DNA of 64,000 nt from Sacculina carcini (taxonomy: Eukaryota; Arthropoda; Thecostraca; Sacculinidae), in NCBI GenBank assembly GCA_916048095.2, contig OU696589.1:1916948-1980947 (forward strand). The letters run 5' to 3'. The position numbers and the translations under genes were made by a program. The notes beneath the pieces were generated by a model. That model saw only the letters and a list, made by a program, of their open reading frames with translations. It was not told the DNA's origin and did not search any database. Below are positions 21,251 to 33,067 of this stretch, one piece after another (position 1 is the stretch's first letter; every line of letters starts with the position of its first letter).

Positions 21251-21720
21251 TCCACCACAAGTGAGGAATTTTCACAGGCTACAGACCAGTGCTTTAGAAT
21301 CACAATAATTTCAATTAAAATTTGATACGAGCCACTTGTTCCCACCCGTTCTCGTAATGTCATTTGTACACCGTTATCAATTTTATTTTTTCTTCTCCGG
21401 CATCGTCCGTCCTAACATCTTCGATATATCATTGTAGTTTAGATTCCTCAATTCAACGAGTTCAACAGTTCCTCAGTCCTTAGTCCAATCTCTGAATATG
21501 CTTCTCTAAAACTGGACACCACAACTGTGTATGCATGTATAAGTGTGTTATGTGCATGCGTATGTGCGTGCTATTTGCATGTGTATGTGCATCTGTTCAT
21601 TGCATTCAATCTGTATACGTTTGTACTTGTGTCTGTGTGTGTGTGTTTGTAAGTGAGTGTGAGCGCTTTTGAGACTTTCGGGTAAAAAGCGCGATATAAA
21701 TGTCGTAATGTAATATATAT
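21251..21720. other. Intron, no feature recognised
   Basis: AT-rich, then GT-rich toward exon 3. No gene seen. Confidence 0.4.
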
Positions 21721-21746
21721 AGTGTGTGTGTGTGTGTACATCACAG

Positions 21747-21985
21747 GAACCGGAGAACACCACATCACAGGCTGGATGTCCAGTATCAAAACACACCATC
21801 AACCATAATGATGATGCCTCTTCTGATGATGAGGCGGGGCTGGCGCGCAGACAGAGACAAATAGCGCACAACAAAGACTATTGCGACGCACTGGCGACAA
21901 TTGAGCGGCGCCTGTATGACACCGAGGCCCGCCAGTATCGTGACAACTGCGCTACTCAACTGAGAAACTGGATACACACACAATG
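21747..21985 (+). CDS. DRC11: DRC11 exon 3
   Basis: Phase 0 in, phase 2 out. Acceptor CATCACAG after (TG)n, donor ATG|GTGCCA. It codes an acidic stretch (D-D-A-S-S-D-D-E-A), then R-R-Q-R-Q-I-A-H-N-K-D-Y-C-D-A-L-A-T-I and Q-L-R-N-W-I-H-T-Q, aligning with the family's 'EAYQKAL...I...DQIRQW' helix. The split Trp codon (TG|G) joins exon 4 exactly in register with the family pattern R-x-W-x5-T-G-K/R-F-P. Confidence 0.85.
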
Positions 21986-22017
21986 GTGCCATCCTGCATG
22001 CTCTGTCTGTCATTGTG

Positions 22018-22019
22018 TG

Positions 22020-22086
<67 letters not shown>
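22018..22086. repeat. (TG)n microsatellite
   Basis: About 33 TG units just inside the intron after exon 3. Confidence 0.95.
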
Positions 22087-22091
<5 letters not shown>

Positions 22092-22439
22092 TCATAGTTC
22101 ATAGCTTATTACCAATGATACACACAACAAAATTAAGGCATGAACACAAGTACAGGACACAATGTCTTTCGAGATGATGTTTCTAGACAGACATAAATGA
22201 AAATCATAAAACGATTATATAGTGACAGTCATTACAATGGTCATTACACAGTGACAGTCATTATATCAATTACACTGGTCTACAAGCGAAAATAAATTTT
22301 TTCTGGCATGGAGTTTCACAACAGATTTTGACTAATTTGAGTGTGCTGAATTCAAATTTGTTCTTACATTTTCTCCATCACGTCACGTTTTTTCGCTGTA
22401 GGTATCTTTTTTTCACGAATTTCGTATTGGGATAGTAGA

Positions 22440-22828
22440 GCTACAGCAACACATTGGACGGAACAATTAATGACCTCAACGGCTGAATCTCTAATCTGGG
22501 GATAGGAATGACATCAATGATCCTCTAGTGGATAGGAAGATAATTGTCTTTCCTCCCTTGCACATAAAAAGTGGATTTATTAAACAGATCGTTAGAGCTC
22601 TTGATCAAAGTGGAGAATGTTTTAGAACTTCAAATTAGACCACTTGCGAGGGATCAGAACTTTATCAAATCGATGAATGATATAGAAGTAAGAGCTTGGA
22701 ATGCATATTGTAATGTGGTACGAAATTCCCTAGGGAATACGTAATCAAACAACTATGAAGATATCGTGGAAGAGCTACTAATGAGCCTGCGAGATCTTGG
22801 GTGTGGTATGAGTATCAATATTTACTAC
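22440..22828 (+). pseudogene. Transposon-type protein fragment
   Basis: Broken frames read I-K-S-M-N-D-I-E-V-R-A-W-N-A-Y, N-V-V-R-N-S-L-G-N-T, N-N-Y-E-D-I-V-E-E-L-L and D-L-G-C-G-M-S-I-N-I. I know this pattern from a high-copy, probably transposon-derived protein in arthropods and cnidarians ('LPPLHIKLGLMKNFVKAMDK ... GNNKADNY ... LGCNMSLKIHFLHSHLDFFP'), whose superfamily I cannot name. Several stops and shifts. It is cut at its 3' end by the hairpin terminus at 22828. Confidence 0.5.
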
Positions 22829-22897
22829 TAGCGACAAATTCCGCACTTCGTGCAGTGATTGTCGCTAGAAGATCCGCACTGCATGCGTCTCGTAGTT
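22828..22897 (-). repeat. Hairpin-rich terminus, inverted right copy
   Basis: Reverse complement matches 20391-20453 at about 85%, with the same CTAG end and nested hairpins. It marks the 3' end of a second Helitron-like copy on the minus strand. Confidence 0.65.
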
Positions 22898-23191
22898 TCG
22901 TAGGCATCCTATTTGAATTTCTTATAAGTATACTTAATCACTTACTTATGTTATACACCCATTAAATTTCTATGCACTTTTGAACCGCAAATCAAGCGCA
23001 ACAAACAAACGCTCATCTAGCCAATGGCGCATTTTCAACGTGGGTTTTAACTCACATACACAGACTCACCCACACATACACAGACACACACACTCAAAAT
23101 GCAGCAGAATGCAAGCGTCAACTATCCCGTTTCCACTCATCCCATTCACAGGTATCTCTCAGATGTCCACTATGCACGAATGCACATGTAT

Positions 23192-23296
<105 letters not shown>

Positions 23297-23309
23297 GATT
23301 AGTGCTGGA

Positions 23310-23568
23310 TATTGTGTATGAATGATTATTTTGTATGAGCGTGAGTGAAGGTGCTGTATGTGTATATGAGCGTGCGTTTGAATGGTGGATTGTCCGGTTT
23401 GCTGACTGTGCGTGCCACGTGGTGGCGTCATGTTTCGGGGAGTCGTTGTGTGAGCGTCGTGGAGTGTGTGACGGTGTGCGGTGTCTTTTGGGTGCGCGTG
23501 GGGCTTCAATGCCCCCGCGCGCCCGTCTAATACATATTTTGTTTTTGTTCTTTATGTCTGATTTTACA
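23310..23568 (+). repeat. Possible LTR fragment of the element 2/3 lineage
   Basis: GT-rich, ends GATTTTACA followed by AGCTAACCGGCC, the same 13 bases (with the shared final A) that follow the 5' LTR of element 2 on its own strand. No coding body follows, so it would be an LTR plus a few bases of leader. Tentative. Confidence 0.35.
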
Positions 23569-24762
23569 AGCTAACCGGCCTGTAACAGTGTGTGTGTGTG
23601 TGTTAATGTGTTTGTATATACATGCGAGTTTGTGTGTGTATGTGTGGTTGCTCCACTCTTGCAAAATTATGTCAATATGTATCCCCTATTTAAGAATGAC
23701 ACAGAACCCTCATTTTTCGATTTTTGGAGGTGTGATATATATGTGGATATCAATCGATCATTCCGCTATTTGGAGGTTTCCGCTATTCGGATGTTTAAAT
23801 CTCGCTCTTTGGAGGAGTGAACACGCATTTGATAGGCTTTTGTTCGGGATCAAGAAAGTGTTCCACTATGGAGGCCCGTTATGTGGAATGTCGACTGTGC
23901 TTAAATTTTAACTTATTCTAACCGTGAATCAACGGTAAGCGACTATCACAAACCAGGATCAAACTTAAACCAAATTGGCATTGCGGGTTAACATTTCAAC
24001 ATCTTTCATATGATGATGATGATAATTAGTGTTAAGGGGTGCACCGGCCTGCAGACCATATGACATTCCATATTTCATATCGTTGGCTAGGATATCGTTT
24101 GAATAGCGACTTCACTAATCCCGCTTATGGCAGCACTTGAATTTTTCACAGTTCTCAGACCTCATGTATAAGAGCACACATGTCGACTCTATATCCACAA
24201 AAATAAATTAGCTCTGTGATAGGGCCTAACAGAATTGATTTTACTTTTTATTAATGTAGCAAAATGCAATCGTCAAATATCCCCGTTTCATGCCATTTCA
24301 TACTATTAATATCATTCTCAGAGCAATCCTATAGAGGCCCATTATACACTATCCACTATGTACGATTGTGCGAATTGTGTGCGTGTGTGTATTTGTATGT
24401 GTGTGTGTGAGAGAGAGTTTGTATTGACAGACACAGACACTTATCACAGACACAGTTCACAGACACTTATTACAGGCTAAACAATTATAAATCACATTAA
24501 TTTGTATAACAATCCAATATATATATATATATATATAATCGTATATGACGTTAAAATTTATATTTTATATTGCAAGGAAAAAGGAGAACGGCTCCATGAG
24601 GACATTGAAACAATGCAAGATCGGTGCCAATGCCTACATATGATTGCAGATTACTATTGGAACTTTTGGCAGATTACTGATAGAACACCCCTAAGCTCTA
24701 AATTAGAGATTGACCATGAACATAAAATTCATATAACTATATTGCCGTTGATCAGGTGCACC
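23569..24762. other. Intron, no gene seen
   Basis: Unremarkable AT-rich sequence with short GT tracts. GGGGTGCACCGGCCT ... GACCATATGA (24036-24065) recurs inverted near 43444-43475, so both may be ends of one unrecognised repeat. Confidence 0.4.
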
Positions 24763-25462
24763 CAGGACCGGATTAACGTATAGGCAAAGTAGGCAGTTGC
24801 CTAGGGCCCCGCGCTTTTGGGGGCCCCGCGGTTTTGGGGCCCTATAGGTAGTGGGGTGGTGTGACTCAAATATCTTAGAGGCCCATCTCAATATTTTCTC
24901 AACTTGTCATAGTCTGCCTTCATTGTCAAATATTTTTAAACATTCTCCCGCTAATACACTTTGTATTTTTGCATCAGTCAGGAGGTAACCTGATAAATCA
25001 TAGCACGTGTATAGCCAGCTCACTTAGATCATGGCCGACTAGAATACCAGGTCTGGGTGTTGAATTTGGCCATCGGTCATGTTTATATCCAGACGAATTA
25101 TATCCAGACGACCATGCTTATATCCAGTTCCCTCGTACACTTACATCCACGCACGCATAAATACACATTGTTTACGCACAGCAAGAACAATATTCGTGTG
25201 TTACTGTGTGTATGGGTGTGTGTGTGTATGTATGTATGTGCGTATTGTACACGCATATGATATGTTTGTGGGGTTAATTGAACTCGCAAACTGCCCCTTT
25301 CGTCGATCATCAATTGTACATGCACGGTCTTAAATGGACAAACTTGTGGTAAATGTATCAACAGTGTAGTTAGTTACAGTGCATTGCCGAACTGTTCTGC
25401 AGCTTATTTAATCGTATACAGACTTTAAAATTGAATTGAGAATTTTAGCATGTTTTTGCTTT

Positions 25463-25650
25463 CAGAGCCGTATCGATAGCCCCTCGGCTGTGGGTCCCAC
25501 AATGTTCAGGGGCACCTTTAGAAAAAAGGGAAGGGGCTCCCAGAGTGAACGTGATGCTAAAATCGTCGCTAGCTTTTTTGCACAAGGTGTTCATAATTTT
25601 ATCAACAATTTTCCTTTGTAGGAACCCCAAAATATCTCTTTACGGCTCTG
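25463..25650 (+). mobile_element. Short hAT-type MITE
   Basis: 188 bp bounded by CAGAGCCGTA and its inverted copy TACGGCTCTG, with an 8-bp flank TTTGCTTT/TATGCTTT (7 of 8). The termini match those of the element at 43097-43350. Confidence 0.65.
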
Positions 25651-26437
25651 TATGCTTTCATTTACACTTTAATGTGAGTTAGACAAAAATATATTAGGGT
25701 AACATCTGATAATAGTTTGCGAAAAGGTTGAGTTTGCGGTTCATACACACATGGTAGACAGATCATCCTGGTTGTGTGAAGTGATTATCATCAGTGGCAG
25801 CGCCAATAATTTTCAAGAGGGAGAGGGGGATTATGAAAAATGATGAGGAGCATGGGCTTAAATTCTGGGGGGTATGGGGGTATATACCCCCGACAAAGTG
25901 GTTGGGGAGTTTGAATATGCAATTATACCCCCCGATAATTCTGCTGAGTTCAGTTCATTGGGTATATTATCATAAAAATCAGCATTGAAGGCAAATGACA
26001 ATAGACCAAAAATGTAAGAAATGATAAATATGTGAAGAATTATATTTCGCAATACACCTTTCATTGGGGTATGTGTGTTGTGATTGAATAGGCTGAAAAT
26101 GATTGAGGGTACCACGCAATTGGCCAACTGAGTCAACTTTGAACACTAATGCATCATGGCTGTCATCCCCCCGAGCCTCGACACAAATCTACGCCCATGA
26201 TGAGGAGGCATGGCAAGCACAGTGGTCAGGCCAAATGTATCCGTGATTAAGTTATTGGGGGGCTTTCGCGGTCTTGGTCGTTTTTTTGCGGGGAACTTCA
26301 GCCTTCCAAGCCCACCCACTTATTTGACGATGCCCCTGATTACCATGAACTACAAGGCATAATTATATAGAAAATTAAACACAATTGAAATTGGAATGTT
26401 GATAGTGGTAAGATTGCAGATATTAGCGTTGCACAAT

Positions 26438-27063
26438 ATGTCATCTCGTGATCGTGATGTTGGGAGGTTTTATGCGAGTGGATTTCAAAAACGAAAAAAG
26501 AAACTTCAAGAAAGAGAAAATAAAATGTACGACACATCAAATTGTAGAAAAATCACAGATATGCTGACGAAAAGAGTTCCTGAGGCCATAAACACAGTCG
26601 AATTCCCAAGTGGGTCTACTGAAAGCTCTTGCATAATTTCAGAACCCACGTCTTCTCCTTCCAGTATGACAGACATTTCATCGCCAGAATTTGTCCTGGA
26701 AAATACAGCCTCATGGCCAAATATAATCCCGGATTCCCTACAAGATGACTTTATAGCAGAAAATTTCAGTCAGTCTCTTAACATTGACTTTGTGAAGTCA
26801 GTGAGGATGTATGATGATGGACGTCGTCGCCACTTGACAGCATCTGTATTCAATAGGAAGCTGGCGAATTCCGCAACAGTTCAGAGATCATGGATGGTGT
26901 ATTCGGAAACCTCAGGAAAGGTCTATTCCTCAGCATGCAAGCTGTTTTCTCCGAAAGGAAATGCTTTTACGCAGGGTTTCAATAACTGGAACAACTCGAA
27001 ACGGTTTGAGCACCATGAAAACAGTGCCTCTCACAGGAGTGCAACTTTGGCCAGTGTGATCTG
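26438..27063 (+). pseudogene. hAT transposase N-terminal part with TTF-type zinc finger
   Basis: Starts M-S-S-R-D-R-D-V-G-R-F-Y-A-S-G-F-Q-K-R-K-K-K and contains R-S-W-M-V-Y-S, K-V-Y-S-S-A-C-K-L-F and F-N-N-W-N-N-S-K-R-F-E-H-H-E-N-S-A-S-H. This is the TTF-type zinc finger (C-x..-W..-H-E-x3-H) that precedes DUF4371 in ZMYM/hAT transposases and binds the transposon ends. The frame is open up to the LTR insertion, which truncates the gene. Confidence 0.8.
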
Positions 27064-27517
27064 TGTGGTTAGTGCGTGTATTAATTGTTGTATATTTGTA
27101 TATGTGTGTAAGAGTTTGTAAGCGTGCGCGTGCACTATTGGACTTGTTATTGGGAACGTTACTGCAGGTGGCTCGAATGTCATGCGCGTGCAACTGAACA
27201 TGTGTGTGTATGCGCGTGTGTGTTTGTATGTTCGTGTGTGCGTGAGTGACAGTTGATTGCGTCAGCGAGAATGTGACGAGTCAGTGAGAGTCTTGGTGTT
27301 GCGTTGGTTTAGTGTGCGGTGTTTTGTGTGGCGATAGTTGTTTCAGTGCTTTTCGCGTGTGCGTGTGTCTAGTGGTTTTACGTGTGAGTGTGAGAGGATC
27401 TTGTGTGCCGTATTCTTCTCCGTGTTCTTTGCTGGCGTCGTCTGAACTATTGTGCGGCTTTATTTCAAGTTTCATATCATCGATATAATTCGCATTAAAT
27501 ACATCGTTCACATTACA
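27064..27517 (+). repeat. 5' LTR of Gypsy element 3
   Basis: 454 bp, starts TGTGGTTAGTGCG, ends GTTCACATTACA. The next bases AGCTATTTCGG sit where the primer site should be but do not start with the usual TGG. Confidence 0.9.
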
Positions 27518-30500
27518 AGCTATTTCGGCACTTAGATATGGCGAATCTGAAGCTGCATGACATTGTACGGCCGTTTGACGGGAGCCAGGATGTCGTACAA
27601 TGGATCGACAAGTTTGAAAGAGTGGCATAACTACGCAAGATCGACGCCCTGGAGACCGTCGTGCCTCTGTTCCTCGATGGCCCGGCGTACGCAGTGTTCT
27701 GTGAAATGCATGAGGTCAAAAAGTGTGTGTATTCGGAGATCAAAAGATCACTGCTGGACGCTTTCGCTACAGACAGGTTCTCGGCATACGAAATGTTCAC
27801 CGCGTGCAAGTGGAAGGGAGAGCCAGCCGATGTTTACATGGCCAGCCTGAGGCGACTTGCTAAGCTTGCTAATATTGAGTGTGACAATGTTCTCAAGAAC
27901 GCTTTTGTGGTGGGATTGCCGCGTGAGGTCTCACGAGGATTGAGAACCATGCCGAATTTGACAACAATTGCTTTGGCGTCGGTCGTCGAGCGTGCACGCA
28001 TCCTTTTGTCAGAGATCGGCGAGGGTAGTACTGCAATGGTGGCACGAAACACGCAACACTCTCGCAATGAGAAAATACAATATTCGACGCAGAGAAGGTG
28101 TTTCAATTGTGGTGGCCCTCATCTCGCAAGGTACTGCAATGCGCGGAGCAGCGGTGGTTCATTGCAAAATGTGCGTCGCCAATTTGAATGTTTCGGATGC
28201 GGGGGACCGCATCTAAGGCGAAACTGTCCTCGCGAACAAGAAAGAAGACAACAGACGGGAAACGACGAGGGGAGATCTGGTGCGCCAGCAGCTCTCCCAC
28301 TGACCAGTCAGTAATGGCGCTTCTGCGTGTACCAGCGGTAGTCAATGGTAGAAATGTGCATGCTGTGATGGACACGGGCTGCACAATGTCGATCGTGTCT
28401 CGATCGATTGCTGCAAATGCGCGTGGTATCTGCAGCGTGACTACCGTCGATGGTCGTAGAGTGCCGTGTGCTGGTACGGACAAGGTGCGAGTGGCTGTAG
28501 GTGGCGTGGAACTCTGGTTGCCTGTGATAGTGGCTAACGATCTATTTGGCGAGGTTGAAGTGATTCTTGGCATGGACGTCGTTGCGAGGCTCGGGGGCGT
28601 ATACGTGGACGAGCGTGGTGTAGTATTGGGGCCTAGAGAATGTTCGGTGCTTAATGGCAGTCCGGTGTGCAGTGTGATTGCAGGTACTGTTCCGAGAACA
28701 GCGAAAACTGAGGTGTGTCCGTCGGATTAACTGAAGATAGATGACTGTGATTTTGAGGCTAGATTCGATGGTGACTCGTGGACAGTGAAGTGGAAATGGT
28801 GCGACGGGGCCCCGGTGCTCAGAAACGTTGTCGGTAGTTACAGCAGTGTAAGGAAGCCCGAGTTGAAGGATAGATTTGACGAAGAGATTCGGAGATGGAT
28901 ATCACAGGGCTGGTTGATACCTTGTGGAATGACCGGGGGCATACTTCCGTTGATGGCCGTTGATCAACCGAATAAGAAAAAGGTGAGGCCGGTGATTGAC
29001 TACCGCGAACTCAATAAGTACGTTGAGAGTCACAGTGGGTTCGACGCTCCGGTGTGTGAAGAGACATTGCGTGGCTGGCGCAGGTGGCCGGGCCCGCTGA
29101 AAGTGGTCGACCTGAAGACGTCTTATCTGCAGATCAAAATGGATGAAACTTTATGGCAGTACCAGCAAGTCGAGTTTAATGGGGACAGGTACTGTCTAAC
29201 GAGACTGGGATTCGGTCTTAGTTGTGCACCCCGGGTGATGACGAAGATTTTATGGAAGGTATTGAGCATGAACGAACGAATCCAGTCAGGAACGAGCTCG
29301 TATATAGATGATATTCTGGTAAACGAGAGTGTTGTGAGCGCCGCCGATGTCATCAATCATTTGAAAAAGTACGGTTTGGAGGCGAAGGTACCTGAGGACA
29401 TGGAAAATGGTCGAGCGCTTGGACTGAATCTGCGAGTAGACAGAGATGTTTTGGTTTTCAGCAGAGGGAATGAACTTCCGGATGATGTAGAAGATGGCAC
29501 GACCAAGAGACAACTGTTTTCCTTGTGCGGTAGACTAGTTGGGCACTATCCTGTGGCTGGGTGGTTGAGGGTTGCCGCTAGTTTTGTGAAAAGATCGACA
29601 CAAAATATTGATTGGGATGAAAGCGTGAGCTGTGAGACTTTGGTAATGGCACGAGAAATGCTCAAGAAAGTTCTGTCGAATGATCCAGTGCGTGGCCGAT
29701 GGCATGTACCTGACAAGCTGAAAGGAACCGTCTGGTGTGATGCTAGCAGTCTTTCTCTAGGAGTCATTCTTGAGGTGGACGGCGAGGTAGCAGAAGACGC
29801 GTCGTGGCTGCGAAAGTCAGGTGATGCACATCACATCAACGTTGTCTAAATGCACGCCGTGTTGAGAGGAGTCAACCTGGCGGTGAAATGGGGTATTCAG
29901 CAGATCGAGGTGAAAACGGATTCTTCCACGGTGCTTGGATGGCTGAAATCGGTGCTAAACGGCGAGAGCCGGATGAAGAGCAGCAGTGCGGCTGAAATTT
30001 TGATCAAACGCAGGCTTGGCGTGTTGAGTGATCTGGCTGATGAACTCGGTCTAAGAATATCAGCATCTTACGTTAGGTCAGAACATAACAAGGCGGATAC
30101 ACTTACCAGGGTGCCGAGGTCGTGGCTACGGATGTCTGAGGAAAATAATGAGACGGGTCTTATGACGGTGGAAGAGTTACATGGTCTGCATCATTTTGGT
30201 GTCGGCAGAACCTTGGCGCTGAGTAGAATGGTAGATCCCAAAGTGACCAAGAAAGAAACGGAGGACTGTGTGAAAAGATGTTTGCGTTGTCAGTCGGTGG
30301 ATCCAGTGCCAGTAAGACACCCTCCTGGCGAAATTAGTGTTGAAAATAATTGGAGTCGCTTGTCGGTGGACGCTACAGAGTACAAGGGCCAGTGCTATGT
30401 GACTATTGTGGATTCCGGCCCATGTCGCTTTGCGCTATGGAAAAAGGCGCGCTCCGAGAACGCCGACGACGTTGTGAGGATCCTGAACGACGTGTTTCTC

Positions 30501-31148
30501 GAAAGAGGACCTCCGGATGAACTGTTGCTGGACAACAGTGCCGCGTTCCGATCGTCTGTACTGGCAGAGCTGTGTGACACGTGGGGTGTCATCAGAGGGT
30601 ATCGAGCAGCTTATCGACCTACGGGAAACGGGATCGTAGAACGTCATCATCGCACTGTGAAGAGAATGGCGGAACGATGTGGCAAAACTCCACCAGAAAT
30701 GGTGTTTTGGTACAACATGGCACCAAAGAATATCGCCGACCCTGAGACGGCTCCAGCACGCGGGCTGTACCGCTATGAGTGGAGACATCCCATGACTCCT
30801 GTTGAGGGTTCTCGGAAAGAAGACAGTGGCTGGCGAGTGGGAGATAATCTGCTGGTGAAACCACCTGGAGCGAGATGCACCACACATTGGCGCAGAGGTA
30901 GAGTTACTGGTGTGACATCTTCCAGTAATATTGACGTCGACGGCACACCGCGCCACGTCTTAGACGTGCGGCGCTTGTTTGCGGATGAATCGGACGAAGA
31001 GGACGAAAGCGAGGCACGGCGTTCTACTGGTGAAGCGGAGATGCGGAGTTTCGGTGATGAGCATCAAGGCAGGCCCGTAAGAGAAAGGCGCAGACCTCGG
31101 TGGATGGAAGATTACCACGTTGGAGATGATGAAGACATCACGGGGGCG

Positions 31149-31602
31149 TGTGGTTAGTGCGTGTATTAATTGTTGTATATTTGTATATGTGTGTAAGAGT
31201 TTGTAAGCGTGCGCGTGCACTATTGGACTTGTTATTGGGAACGTTACTGCAGGTGGCTCGAATGTCATGCGCGTGCAACTGAACATGTGTGTGTATGCGC
31301 GTGTGTGTTTGTATGTTCGTGTGTGCGTGAGTGACAGTTGATTGCGTCAGCGAGAATGTGACGAGTCAGTGAGAGTCTTGGTGTTGCGTTGGTTTAGTGT
31401 GCGGTGTTTTGTGTGGCGATAGTTGTTTCAGTGCTTTTCGCGTGTGCGTGTGTCTAGTGGTTTTACGTGCGAGTGTGAGAGGATCTTGTGTGCCGTATTC
31501 TTCTCCGTGTTCTTTGCTGGTGTTGTCTGAACTATTGTGCGGCTTTATTTCCAGTTTCATATCATCGATATAATTCGCATTAAATACATCGTTCACATTA
31601 CA
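31149..31602 (+). repeat. 3' LTR of Gypsy element 3
   Basis: 454 bp direct repeat of 27064-27517 with four differences. The C-terminal coding tail of the element ends at its edge. Confidence 0.9.
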
Positions 31603-31607
31603 ATCTG

Positions 31608-32150
31608 TGCACAGAAAAAAGGATTAATGGACACACATTTATAAAATTAGACTCATAAAGAGTGGACATACTGGAGAAAAGTTATAAAAAGAGTTGTTGC
31701 TATGATAAAGTTCATATCTGTAAGAGGACTTGCAATGTAAGAGGTATCTATAAGGTATCTATCTTGTATCTGTAAGAGGACAATGAAATGTTTGATTCGG
31801 AAAACAATGGCAACTTCTTAGGGATCTTAGAACCTTTAACATAATTGGGTACATTTTTGGCAAATCACGTGTCACGTTTTGGAAATGCTGGAATAGGCAA
31901 TGTTTCCTACATGTCTTCCACTACTTTGGATAAACTTTTAGGGCTCATGACTGTAAAGGTCCTCAAAAGCATCATTTCAGCCGTGAAAACTGCAAAGTAA
32001 TTTGCAATAAATGTGGATTCGACACCAGATATTGCATACACAGATCAATTGACATTCATTGTTCGCTTCGTCGATCCCACTCATAAGCCAGTGGAACACC
32101 TCATTAAATTAATTTATCTTCCGTTCTATGATAAAGATCATGGGGCCACG
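31608..32150 (+). pseudogene. hAT transposase body (DUF4371 and start of catalytic region)
   Basis: Continues the transposase cut at 27063. Pieces read Y-W-R-K-V-I-K-R-V-V-A-M-I-K-F, R-G-L-A, F-D-S-E-N-N-G-N-F-L-G-I-L-E, N-V-S-Y-M-S-S-T-T and V-D-S-T-P-D-I-A-Y-T-D-Q-L-T-F-I-V-R, the standard DUF4371 sequence with D-S-T-P-D. Stops and shifts interrupt it, and the C-terminal dimerisation domain is absent before the 3' inverted repeat, so the copy was already deleted. Confidence 0.75.
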
Positions 32151-32204
32151 CGGATCTGAACTGCCTAGGGCCCCGCGAAGTCTTAATCCGGCCCTGGGTG
32201 CACC

Positions 32205-32681
32205 ATATGTATACATATATATCTATGCATTTATATGTTTGATATCCGAATTTTATCACTGTATTTCATTTATTGTGCATGAATCTTGTAGTCTTTGTTA
32301 TTCCTTCAGTATGGATACGCTAAATATAATGCCAAAATAATTGACTTTGATCATGACACTTTTTATATATAGGCTGATAGTAATTTTCATAAAAATAGAT
32401 ACTGATATAGCCAAAAATCCTGATGTGATTGGAAAAATCTGAGTTCATTTTCGTAATCAGCAGCCCAAATTTGGTCTGAATTAGTTTCAAAACTTTTTGT
32501 CAGAAAAATCGTTTTGACCAGTGTTTAAATGAGCACAATAATAGCACATATCACCGCATGACGATTTCAAACGAATACGGAACATTGTTGTGTCAAACAT
32601 ATGACTTAATTGTAGCATCAATTTATCATATGAATTCAATAATATACAAAGCCATGACATGTGTGTTTGTGTGTGCAACAG
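32205..32681. other. Intron, no gene seen
   Basis: AT-rich sequence between the hAT target site and exon 4, ending in a TG-rich tract (32660-32675). Confidence 0.45.
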
Positions 32682-32838
32682 GCAGACTACCGGCCGATTT
32701 CCTAATTTTCCCAGCGACGCACAGGTGTTGTCACTAACTGAGCACGCGGTCTTGCTGGATAGAAACAGCAATGACAGCCGTGCTGGGGACACAGACGGAT
32801 CGCTGCGCCAAGCACGCGAGCTCAGCGCCCGTCCAGCG
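32682..32838 (+). CDS. DRC11: DRC11 exon 4
   Basis: Phase 2 in, phase 0 out. Acceptor GCAACAG, donor GCG|GTGTGT. It codes (W)-Q-T-T-G-R-F-P-N-F-P-S-D, the family's 'ATGKFPDYPSE' signature, then a poorly conserved stretch. The exon end is less certain than its start because the donor lies in a low-similarity region. Confidence 0.75.
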
Positions 32839-32856
32839 GTGTGTCAATGAACGTGT

Positions 32857-32858
<2 letters not shown>

Positions 32859-32930
<72 letters not shown>

Positions 32931-32934
32931 GTGT
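32859..32934. repeat. (TC)n(TG)n microsatellite
   Basis: CT run followed by a GT run just after the exon 4 donor. Confidence 0.95.
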
Positions 32935-33067
32935 ATGTGTGTCTTCACAGATCCACGTGTGTAAAGTGCGTTATATATGTTTTAATGTAACTTAATGTGC
33001 GCGTGTGTATGTGTATGTTATTTGTCACATACTTTATCAGCCTGCCGGTGTCAAGTTGTCTTTCCTT

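Larger units (their letters stand above)
27064..31602 (+). mobile_element. Ty3/Gypsy-order LTR retrotransposon 3 (fossil)
   Basis: LTRs 27064-27517 and 31149-31602, both 454 bp with TG...CA ends; target duplication ATCTG (27059-27063, 31603-31607). Parts: gag with CCHC knuckles (about 27.54-28.31 kb), aspartic protease (M-D-T-G-C, about 28.3-28.7), RT (K-V-R-P-V-I-D-Y-R-E-L, Y-I-D-D-I; about 28.8-29.4), RNase H (W-C-D-A-S; about 29.7-30.1), integrase with zinc head and DDE core (about 30.18-31.0), acidic/basic tail. The order is that of Ty3/Gypsy; clade not identified. About three breaks. The LTRs differ at four positions by eye (about 99% alike), so the insertion is recent. Confidence 0.9.
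24763..32196 (+). mobile_element. hAT transposon (DUF4371/ZMYM type), split by Gypsy element 3
   Basis: Terminal inverted repeats CAGGACCGGATTAA (left) and TTAATCCGGCCCTG (right), with subterminal CTAGGGCCCCGCG at both ends. The 8-bp target duplication GGTGCACC is perfect (24755-24762 and 32197-32204). Transposase: TTF-type zinc finger in 26438-27063, then after the inserted LTR element the body resumes at 31608. Without the insert the element is about 2.9 kb. It also carries a small hAT MITE (25463-25650). The transposase body has several stops and frame changes. Confidence 0.85.

Noticed and set aside
21983-22177. Open frames made of Cys-Val repeats, here and at many other TG/CA tracts
   Set aside because: Translation of dinucleotide repeats; not genes.
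23571-24762. Host exons in weak open frames
   Set aside because: No conserved residues, no splice-consistent ends and no match to DRC11.
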